A DNA stretch of 20,417 nucleotides from REEB85 sp018971455 (lineage in GTDB: Bacteria > Pseudomonadota > Alphaproteobacteria > Acetobacterales > Acetobacteraceae), in the NCBI GenBank assembly GCA_028871195.1, contig JAGWNT010000074.1, positions 1 through 20,417 of the forward strand, read 5' to 3'. The stretch's first letter is position 1, and each line of letters opens with the position of its first letter. Shown here in pieces: positions 7,812-14,119 of this stretch. The notes beneath the pieces were generated by a model that saw nothing but the letters and a program-made list of their open reading frames with translations, did no database searches and had not been told where the DNA came from. Both the position numbers and the translations under genes were made by a program.

Positions 7812-9163
7812 GACGCGGCGAGCCAGCGTTCGAGGTGGTGGATGTCGAACCCGCCGGCGATCACGCCCGGCTCGCGCAGCAGGCGGCGATGCAGGGCGAG
7901 GTTGGTGGCGATGCCGCCGACCTGCATTTCGTCGAGCGCCGCGCGCATCCGCGCCAGGGCGGCCGGGCGGGTGGTGTCGTGGACGATGAGCTTGGCGATC
8001 AGGGAATCGTAATGCGCCGGGATCGTGGCACCCGCCCCCATATGGCTGTCCAGGCGCACGCCCGGGCCGCCCGGCGCGTGCCACGCCGTGATGCGCCCCG
8101 GCGATGGCGCGAAGGTTTCAGGGTGCTCGGCATTGACGCGGCACTCGACGGCGTGGCCGTGGCAGGCAATCTCCTCCTGGCGCAGCGTCAGCGCCTCGCC
8201 ATTGGCCACGCGCAGCTGAAGCTGCACGAGGTCGAGGCCGGTCACCATCTCCGTCACCGTATGCTCGACCTGCACGCGCGTGTTCATTTCGATGAAGAAG
8301 AACGCGCCGTCCGTGTAGAGGAACTCGAACGTGCCGAGGCCGCGATAGCCGATGCGCCGGCAGGCGGCGACGCAGCTGGCGCCGATTTCGGCCAGCCGGT
8401 CCGCCGCGATGCCGGGGGCCGGCGCCTCCTCGATCACCTTCTGGTGGCGGCGTTGCAGCGAGCAGTCGCGGCTGCCGAGCCAGAGCGCGGTGCCATGGTG
8501 ATCGGCGAGCACCTGGATTTCGACATGGCGGGGATGTTCGAGGAATTTCTCCAGATAGATCTCGCCATTGCCGAAGGCGCGGCGCGCCTCCTCGCGCGTC
8601 ACGGCCACCGCGTCCTCGAGCTCCGCCGCCGCGCGCACCAGGCGCATGCCGCGCCCGCCGCCGCCGCCGGCCGCCTTGACGATGACCGGATAGCCGATCG
8701 CCTCCGCCAGCACATGTAGCGCCGGGGCGGCGTCAGGCAGCCCGGCATCGGGCCCGGGCACGCATGGCACGCCGGATGCGCGCATCGCCCGCTTGGCCGC
8801 GATCTTGTCGCCCATCAGGCGGATCGCCGCCGCGGTGGGGCCGATGAAGGTCAGCCCCGCCGCCTCGACCCGCTCGACGAAATCCGCGTTCTCGGCGAGG
8901 AAGCCGTAGCCCGGATGGATCGCCTGGGCGCCGGAGATTTCGGCGGCGAAGAGAATGGCGGCCTGGTTGAGATAGCTGTCGCGCGCCGCCGCCGGGCCGA
9001 TGCACAGCGCCGCATCGGCGAGGCGGACATGCGGGGCGTCGCGGTCGGGCTCGGCATAGACGGCGACCGTGCGCAGCCCGAGGCCGCGGCAGGCGCGCTG
9101 GACGCGCAGCGCGATCTCGCCACGATTGGCGATCAGCACGGTGTCGAAGGCGGGCCTTGTCAC
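7808..9163 (-). CDS. accC: biotin carboxylase (AccC family)
   Basis: 451 residues, the full length of a stand-alone biotin carboxylase, which uses ATP and bicarbonate to carboxylate biotin on a carrier protein. It shows the N-terminal IANRGEIALRVQRA (11-24), the glycine-rich ATP-grasp loop GGGGGRGM (166-173), SRDCSLQRRHQKVIEEAPAP (231-250) and the active-site block EMNTRVQVEHTVTE (292-305). The GTG start at 9163 overlaps the accB stop (GTGA). No accA or accD lies in the window; instead KipI/KipA-like genes follow, so this copy probably serves a urea-carboxylase-like enzyme for a nitrogen compound and not fatty-acid synthesis. Confidence 0.94.
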   Translation of the reverse strand: MTRPAFDTVLIANRGEIALRVQRACRGLGLRTVAVYAEPDRDAPHVRLADAALCIGPAAARDSYLNQAAILFAAEISGAQAIHPGYGFLAENADFVERVEAAGLTFIGPTAAAIRLMGDKIAAKRAMRASGVPCVPGPDAGLPDAAPALHVLAEAIGYPVIVKAAGGGGGRGMRLVRAAAELEDAVAVTREEARRAFGNGEIYLEKFLEHPRHVEIQVLADHHGTALWLGSRDCSLQRRHQKVIEEAPAPGIAADRLAEIGASCVAACRRIGYRGLGTFEFLYTDGAFFFIEMNTRVQVEHTVTEMVTGLDLVQLQLRVANGEALTLRQEEIACHGHAVECRVNAEHPETFAPSPGRITAWHAPGGPGVRLDSHMGAGATIPAHYDSLIAKLIVHDTTRPAALARMRAALDEMQVGGIATNLALHRRLLREPGVIAGGFDIHHLERWLAAS

Positions 9164-9600
9164 GCGATCTGCATCAGCAGCTGGCCGGCCTCGACCTCGC
9201 TGCCGGAGGCGACGAGGATGGCGGCGATCGTGCCGGCCTGCTCGGCGCGGACGGTGTTGAAGACCTTCATCGCCTCGATGACGCAGAGCACCGCGCCGGC
9301 CTCGACCGCATCGCCTTCGCGCACGAAGGGAGGGGCGCCGGGCGCGGATTGCAGATGCAGAACCCCGGCGAGGGGCGCGCACAGATCGCCGCCCGCCGCG
9401 GCCGCGGGCGGCGGTTGGGCCGCCGGTTGGGCCATTGGAGCGGTCGCGGCAGCGCGCGACGGCGATGGGGCGGGGGCGGGGGCGGGCGAGGCGCCGTTGC
9501 GGCGCAGGCGGAGGGTCCAGCCATTTTCGCTGAATTCCATCTCCGACAGGTCGGACGCGGCCATCGCCTCGATCAGAGATTGGATGTCGTTCAGGTTCAT
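9160..9600 (-). CDS. accB: biotin carboxyl carrier protein (AccB family)
   Basis: 146 residues. The N-terminal region MNLNDIQSLIEAMAASDLSE is AccB-like, followed by an Ala/Pro-rich linker (about 37-70) and a biotinyl domain ending in EAMKVF, with the biotin-accepting Lys at 112. The MKV version differs from the MKM of typical AccB. The ATG at 9600 has AAGGGAGG just upstream; longer in-frame starts would enter the promoter and the lysR gene. It is the first gene of the accB-accC-pxpB-pxpC-carrier-like-pxpA operon, behind a promoter with a Nac-like palindrome. It presumably shuttles carboxyl groups from AccC to the KipI/KipA-like carboxyltransferase. Confidence 0.93.
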   Translation of the reverse strand: MNLNDIQSLIEAMAASDLSEMEFSENGWTLRLRRNGASPAPAPAPSPSRAAATAPMAQPAAQPPPAAAAGGDLCAPLAGVLHLQSAPGAPPFVREGDAVEAGAVLCVIEAMKVFNTVRAEQAGTIAAILVASGSEVEAGQLLMQIA

Positions 9601-9621
9601 GCGCCCTCCCTTCTCAAGGAC

Positions 9622-9649
9622 GCTATCGGGCGCGCGATCGCCGCGCCAA
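9622..9649 (-). promoter_or_regulatory. predicted sigma-70 promoter of the accB operon
   Basis: On the minus strand, -35 TTGGCG (9649-9644) and -10 GATAGC (9627-9622) are 16 bp apart, identical in hexamers and spacing to the promoter before the SDR/transporter operon. The predicted start is about 15 nt ahead of the accB ATG, leaving just enough leader for its strong Shine-Dalgarno sequence. Confidence 0.67.
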
Positions 9650-9669
9650 GACCGAATATTTCTGTCCCG

Positions 9670-9684
9670 ATAAGGGAGGCTTAT
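9670..9684 (-). promoter_or_regulatory. Nac-like LysR-type binding site, copy B
   Basis: The perfect palindrome ATAAG-GGAGG-CTTAT lies exactly 20 bp before the accB -35. It overlaps the last codons of lysR, including the TAA stop at 9683-9681, so the regulator gene carries a predicted target site in its own 3' end. Confidence 0.73.
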
Positions 9685-10598
9685 GACGGGGCGAGCAGGC
9701 TGCCGGGGAGTGCCGCCACCATCTCGAGCAGGATCTCGCGGATCGCGCGCGCCGGCTCGGAGAGCGGCAGGTGATCGGACTCGCAGAGCGCCAGCGGCGC
9801 CTCGATCACCGGCTCGACGATCCGCGACAGCCAGGCGTCGCACGAGGCGACGATCTGCCGCGCCATCGATTCCGGCAGGATGGTGGCCCCCAGCCCCGCG
9901 GCGATGACAGCGAGCAGGGTGCTGGCGGATTCGACCTCGGCGACCACGCGCGGCACCATCCCGGCGCCGGCAAAGGCCTCGTCCACCATGCGGCGCACCA
10001 CGTTGTAGGGGCGCGCGAGAGAGAGGTCGAGTTCACCGAGCACGCGCAGCTTCACCTCCGCCGGCAGGGCCGGCAGCAGATCGGGGCCGACGACGAAGAG
10101 CTGTTCCTTCAGCAGCGGCGTGAAGGACAGGCCGTGCACCGCGGTGTTGCCGCCATAGAGCACGGCGAGGTCCATCCGCCCGTTCATGATCAGCTCGGAC
10201 AGGGTCGAGCCGTAGGTCTCGTTCAGATAGAGCAGGATGCCGGGATGGCGCGCCCGCACCGCGCGCAGCAGCGGCAGGGCGAGCCCGGCCGCGGCGGTGC
10301 CCGGCGCGAGGCCGACGGCGACCGCGCCCGAGAGACCCTGATGCGCCGCGATCATGTCCACCCGCGCCTGCTCGCATTGCCGCAGGATCAGCTGCGCGTG
10401 GCGGTAGAGGACGCGGCCGGCCTCGGTCGGCGTCACGCCGCGCTTGGTGCGCAGCAGCAGCTGCTGGCGCACCTCGCCCTCGAGGGTGGCAAGCTGCTGG
10501 CTCAGCGCCGGCTGCGCGACGTGCAGGATGTCGGCCGCCTGGGTGAGACTGCCGATATCGACGATCTTCACGAAATACTGCAAGCGGCGGAGGTTCAT
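9681..10598 (-). CDS. LysR-family transcriptional regulator, Nac-like
   Basis: 305 residues. An N-terminal winged helix-turn-helix (about 1-60) contains MNLRRLQYFVKIVDIGSLTQ, then AADILHVAQPALSQQLATLE and TKRGVTPTEAGRVLYRHA. The effector domain follows, with VGLAPGTAAAGLALPLL and AVIAAGLGATILPESMARQI. From memory these stretches are strikingly like the nitrogen assimilation control protein Nac of enterobacteria; an alignment would settle this. The start MNLRRLQYF at 10598 fits the family; in-frame upstream codons run into the intergenic region. It is divergent from the aminotransferase and upstream of the accB operon on the same strand. A palindrome 12 bp before its start suggests autoregulation. 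It most likely controls all three promoters described here. Confidence 0.92.
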   Translation of the reverse strand: MNLRRLQYFVKIVDIGSLTQAADILHVAQPALSQQLATLEGEVRQQLLLRTKRGVTPTEAGRVLYRHAQLILRQCEQARVDMIAAHQGLSGAVAVGLAPGTAAAGLALPLLRAVRARHPGILLYLNETYGSTLSELIMNGRMDLAVLYGGNTAVHGLSFTPLLKEQLFVVGPDLLPALPAEVKLRVLGELDLSLARPYNVVRRMVDEAFAGAGMVPRVVAEVESASTLLAVIAAGLGATILPESMARQIVASCDAWLSRIVEPVIEAPLALCESDHLPLSEPARAIREILLEMVAALPGSLLAPS

Positions 10599-10610
10599 CG
10601 GACGCCATCC

Positions 10611-10625
10611 ATAAGTCTTGCCTAT
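10611..10625 (+). promoter_or_regulatory. Nac-like LysR-type binding site, copy C
   Basis: ATAAG-TCTTG-CCTAT matches the other two boxes with one broken arm pair, and keeps ATA-N9-TAT. It lies exactly 20 bp before the -35 of the aminotransferase promoter and 12 bp upstream of the lysR start codon, so a bound regulator could activate rightward and repress leftward transcription. Confidence 0.68.
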
Positions 10626-10645
10626 TTGGGCAGATGCAACGCGTC

Positions 10646-10673
10646 TTGGCCACAGGGACGACGTCCTCCTAGC
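10646..10673 (+). promoter_or_regulatory. predicted sigma-70 promoter of the aminotransferase gene
   Basis: -35 TTGGCC (10646-10651), 16 bp, then -10 CCTAGC (10668-10673), predicted start near 10680. The hexamers are weak by themselves, but spacing and flanks (GTCTTGGC) match the two minus-strand promoters of the window exactly, pointing to a common activator. Confidence 0.6.
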
Positions 10674-10711
10674 CTCGCCGCACGCCATCCCCAGCCGAGG
10701 TCCGCCATCCC

Positions 10712-11920
10712 ATGAGCACGTCCCGGGTCGCCGCGCGCATCAGGCGCATCAAGCCCTCGCCCAGCTCCGCCGCTGCCGACCGCGCCAATGAGCTGCGGCG
10801 CCAGGGGCGGGTGATCGTCAATCTGGTGGTCGGTGAGCCGGATTTCGACACCCCCGCGCCGATCCGCCAGGCCGCGGCGCGGGCCATCGAGGCCGGCGCG
10901 ACGCGCTACACCGCCAATGCCGGCACGCTGGAGCTGCGCCAGGCGATCGCCGCCAAGCTCGCGCGCGAGAACGGGCTCGATTACGCGCCGACGGAGATCA
11001 TTGTCACCAGCGGCGCCAAGAGCGCCATCTACAGCGCGCTCGCGGCCACGGTGGAGCCGGGTGACGAGGTGATCATTCCGGCGCCCTACTGGGTCTCCTA
11101 CCCCGACATGGTGCTCGCCAACGAGGGCACGCCGGTGCCCGTCGCCTGCCCGGAGCAGAACGGCTTCAAGCTGACGCCCGCGCAGCTCGAGGCGGCGATC
11201 ACGCCGCGGACGCGCTGGCTGCTGCTCAACTCGCCCTCCAACCCGACCGGGGCGACCTATTCGGCGGCGCAGTACCGCGCCCTCGCCGACGTGCTGGCGC
11301 GCCATCCGCATGTGCTGGTGATGACCGACGACATCTACGAGCATATCCGCTTCGATGGCCAGGCGACGGTTCACCTCCTGGCCGCGGCACCGGAGTTGCG
11401 GGACCGCACGGTGGCGATCAACGGGGTTTCCAAGACCTATGCCATGACCGGTTGGCGCATCGGCTGGGCGGCCGGGCCGCGCGACCTGATCGGTGCCGTC
11501 GACACGCTGCTCTCGCAGGCGGCGGGCAATACCTGCGCGGTCAGCCAGGCGGCGGCGGTGGCGGCGTTGAACGGCGAGCAATCCTTCGTCGCCGAGAGCG
11601 TGACGATCTATCGCGAGCGCCGCGACCGCATGGCCCAGCGCATCAACGCCATTCCCGGCCTGTCCTGCGCCATGCCGGAGGGCGCCTTCTACCTCTACGT
11701 CAATTGCGCCGGGCTGATCGGCCGGAAGACGCCGGATGGCAGGACCCTGGCGGCCGATGGCGACGTGGTGATGTACCTGCTGGAACATGCCGGCGTCGCC
11801 GTGGTCGCCGGCTCGGCCTATGGGTTGTCACCCTATTTTCGGCTCTCGATCGCCACCGACATCGAGACCCTGCTCGATGGCGCGCGCAAGATCGGCGACG
11901 CGGTCGGCGAACTCCGCTGA
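10712..11920 (+). CDS. pyridoxal phosphate-dependent class I aminotransferase (aspartate aminotransferase-like)
   Basis: 402 residues, the length of the AspC-type (subgroup I-gamma) aminotransferases. It shows VVGEPDFDTP (39-48), TRYTANAGTLELRQAIA, SPSNPTG (174-180), TDDIYEH (205-211), the Schiff-base Lys241 in SKTYAMTGWRIG and the substrate-carboxylate Arg377 in FRLSIA. These enzymes swap amino groups between an amino acid such as aspartate or glutamate and a 2-oxo acid. GAGG lies about 11 bases before the ATG, a rather long spacing. It is transcribed away from lysR by a promoter matching those of the carboxylase and transport operons, so it probably takes over the amino group released in the same pathway. 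Confidence 0.94.
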   Translation: MSTSRVAARIRRIKPSPSSAAADRANELRRQGRVIVNLVVGEPDFDTPAPIRQAAARAIEAGATRYTANAGTLELRQAIAAKLARENGLDYAPTEIIVTSGAKSAIYSALAATVEPGDEVIIPAPYWVSYPDMVLANEGTPVPVACPEQNGFKLTPAQLEAAITPRTRWLLLNSPSNPTGATYSAAQYRALADVLARHPHVLVMTDDIYEHIRFDGQATVHLLAAAPELRDRTVAINGVSKTYAMTGWRIGWAAGPRDLIGAVDTLLSQAAGNTCAVSQAAAVAALNGEQSFVAESVTIYRERRDRMAQRINAIPGLSCAMPEGAFYLYVNCAGLIGRKTPDGRTLAADGDVVMYLLEHAGVAVVAGSAYGLSPYFRLSIATDIETLLDGARKIGDAVGELR

Positions 11921-11926
11921 GGCCGG

Positions 11927-11944
11927 CGCCGCCGATGGGCGGCG
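11927..11944 (+). terminator. possible terminator hairpin after the aminotransferase
   Basis: A perfect 7-bp stem (CGCCGCC/GGCGGCG, arms 11927-11933 and 11938-11944) with a GATG loop begins six bases after the stop codon. No T run follows, so a role in termination is uncertain; it may only stabilise the 3' end. Confidence 0.4.
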
Positions 11945-11948
11945 AGCA

Positions 11949-11976
11949 TTGCGAAGGCGGGTCGTTGCCGGATAAT
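11949..11976 (+). promoter_or_regulatory. predicted promoter of the Hint-domain gene
   Basis: TTGCGA (11949-11954), 16 bp, then GATAAT (11971-11976), 4/6 and 5/6 matches to the sigma-70 hexamers in an otherwise very GC-rich 180-bp gap. It would leave a GC-rich leader of about 118 nt before the ATG at 12101. No other regulatory element was recognised in this gap. Confidence 0.5.
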
Positions 11977-12100
11977 CTGCCGCCCGGACAGGCTGCCTGC
12001 CGGATCGCGTGGCGCCGGCATGCGCCCGGCCGGTCCGCCACGAGGCCCGCCCGCCGCGGCGGCGCAGCCGTCGGGCGACAGGGATTTCGGGAGAGCCGGA

Positions 12101-14119
12101 ATGCCGACGAATTATACGTGGACCGGTGCCAGCAGCGCGAACTGGGCCGCCGCCATCAACTGGCAGGATCTGCCGGGCACCAATGACACGGGCCTGGCGC
12201 CCGGCCCGACGGATGCCGCGCAGTTCATCGCCTTCTCCGGCGATGTCGCCGGCGCCGTCGCGGCTGACGTGGTCTATGTCGGCCCGGGCAGCAACGTGAC
12301 CCTCGATGGCAGCGGCTCGTTTTCCGCGGTGATGCTCGGCCAGGACAATGCCGGGAATCTCGGCGATGCGACGTTGCGGATCGGCTCGTCCGCGGGCGGC
12401 AACGTCATCTCCGTGACGAATTTCTATTTCGGCTCGCCGCTCGGGGGCAACGATACGCTCCTCGCCACCGGCACGCTCGCCGTCAGCGGCGTGCTGACCA
12501 TCGGCGCCGGGGACCATCCGGGCACGGTCGCGGTGAATGGCGGGGGCGAGATCGCCTTCGCCCAGAGCCTCTCGATGTTCGATGACAGCAGCATCAGCCT
12601 TGCCGGCAGCGGCCGGTTCGTGGTCGGCAGCGATACCGTCGCGGGCACCTCGGGCGCGCTGGAGATCGAGGCGGGCGCGAACCTCAACGGCACCGGCAGC
12701 ATCCTCGGCAATGTCGTCGATAATGGCGGGCTGGTGACCGACAATTTCGGCAGTCCCGCCACCACATTGTCGGTCAGCGGCAACGTCACCGGCAGTGGCT
12801 CGCTCAACGTGAATCTCGAGCTCGATGTCAGCGGCGGCATCGGCGGCGGAATCGCCATCAACCTGCTGGGGGGCGGCGCCGGCCTGCCGGGCATCCTCCG
12901 GCTCGCGCAGCCCACCAACGAGGCCGGCACGATCGCGACCTTCAGCGCCGGCAGCACGCTCGCCCTGTCCGGCCTCAGCTTCGATCATGTCGTGTGGCAG
13001 CCTGGCTCCCTGACGATGACCGGGGCATCGCCCACGCTCACGCTCGCGACATCCGGCGATTTCAGCCACCTCACCTTCACCACGCAGGCGGACGCGATCT
13101 CGGGGACGGACGTCGTCGTCGCCTGCTTCGCGGGCGGCACGCGCATCCGGGCGGTGGCGGGTGAGCGGGAGGTGAGCAGACTGCGCGTCGGCGAGCTGGT
13201 GGTGCCGATGGGCGGTGCCGCGGTGCCCATCCGATGGATCGGGCGCCGCCGGCTGCGCGGCGGGCGCCATCCGCGGCCGTGGGATGTGTGGCCCGTGCGC
13301 ATCCGTGCCCACGCCTTCGGCGCGGATCAGCCCACCCGCGACGTGCGCCTCTCGCCTGACCACGGCGTGTTCATCGATGGCGTGCTGATCCCCATCCGCC
13401 ACCTCATCAACGGCGCCACGATCGTCCAGGAGGAGATCGAGGCGATTACCTACTGGCATGTGGAACTGGATCGGCACGCCATCCTGTTCGCCGATGGTCT
13501 ACTCGCCGAGAGCTATCTCGACACCGGCAACCGCGCTGCCTTCGACAATGGTGGTGGCGCGCTCCAGCTGCATCCCGATTTCGCGCGGCGCGTCTGGGAG
13601 AGCCGCGGCTGCGCGCCTCTCGTGCTGGACGGGGCGGCGCTGGTTGCCGCGCGCCGCCATATGCTCGCGCGCGCCCGGCGCCTCGGGCATGTCCTCACGC
13701 GCGATCCCGCCTTGCAAATCCTCGCGGACGGGCGGGAGATCGCGCCGGAGGTCAGCGGATTGCGCTACCGGTTCCACCTGCCGCCCGCCTTCTCCTCCGT
13801 TCGCCTCGCCTCGCGGCGCGCGGTTCCGGCCCACCTGTCCGAGGGGCCGGGCGATCACCGGAGGCTGGGCGTGGCGGTGGCGCGGATCGTCATGGATGGC
13901 ACGCCGCTCGCGCTCGACGATGCGCGGCTCGCGGCGGGCTGGCATGACCAGGAGCCCGACGGCGCCGGTGCGGGATGGCGCTGGACGGATGGCGATGCCG
14001 GGTTCGCGACGGGTGGCGCGCGCGTGCTCGATATCACGCTGGCGATGACCGCGCGCTACTGGCTGACGCCCGCGACCGGCCAGGTCATGACGCCGGCCGG
14101 CGCACGCCGACGACATTGA
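12101..14119 (+). CDS. Hint-domain protein with a beta-rich N-terminal repeat region
   Basis: 672 residues. Residues 1-335 are rich in Gly, Ser, Thr, Asn and Val, with repeated short strands such as GTLAVSGVLTIG, GALEIEAGANLNGTGSILGN and TTLSVSGNVTGSGSLNVN, a beta-helix-like pattern of surface or secreted proteins. A Hint (hedgehog/intein-type) module follows. It begins at Cys342 in CFAGGTRI and includes LRVGELV, the LSPDHGVFIDGVLIP block with His421, and ILFADGLLAESYLDTGNR. Hint modules can cleave the chain before the Cys. Residues 480-672 are a further conserved-looking region I cannot name. No signal peptide is visible. GGGAGAG six bases upstream supports the ATG; an in-frame ATG at 12020 is less likely. 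Comparable proteins are common in Acetobacteraceae; the role is unknown. Confidence 0.85.
   Translation: MPTNYTWTGASSANWAAAINWQDLPGTNDTGLAPGPTDAAQFIAFSGDVAGAVAADVVYVGPGSNVTLDGSGSFSAVMLGQDNAGNLGDATLRIGSSAGGNVISVTNFYFGSPLGGNDTLLATGTLAVSGVLTIGAGDHPGTVAVNGGGEIAFAQSLSMFDDSSISLAGSGRFVVGSDTVAGTSGALEIEAGANLNGTGSILGNVVDNGGLVTDNFGSPATTLSVSGNVTGSGSLNVNLELDVSGGIGGGIAINLLGGGAGLPGILRLAQPTNEAGTIATFSAGSTLALSGLSFDHVVWQPGSLTMTGASPTLTLATSGDFSHLTFTTQADAISGTDVVVACFAGGTRIRAVAGEREVSRLRVGELVVPMGGAAVPIRWIGRRRLRGGRHPRPWDVWPVRIRAHAFGADQPTRDVRLSPDHGVFIDGVLIPIRHLINGATIVQEEIEAITYWHVELDRHAILFADGLLAESYLDTGNRAAFDNGGGALQLHPDFARRVWESRGCAPLVLDGAALVAARRHMLARARRLGHVLTRDPALQILADGREIAPEVSGLRYRFHLPPAFSSVRLASRRAVPAHLSEGPGDHRRLGVAVARIVMDGTPLALDDARLAAGWHDQEPDGAGAGWRWTDGDAGFATGGARVLDITLAMTARYWLTPATGQVMTPAGARRRH

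Noticed and set aside
7808..9600. accC-accB read as the housekeeping acetyl-CoA carboxylase pair.
   Set aside because: The genes are translationally coupled to KipI/KipA-like genes, no accA/accD is present, and the promoter carries the local LysR-type site; a dedicated carboxylase is more likely.
10627..10652. Sigma-54-like TGGC...TTGCA sequence on the minus strand upstream of lysR, tempting because enterobacterial nac is sigma-54 dependent.
   Set aside because: The GG and GC doublets are separated by 12 bases instead of the required 10, and the TGGC is part of the conserved -35 of the opposite promoter.
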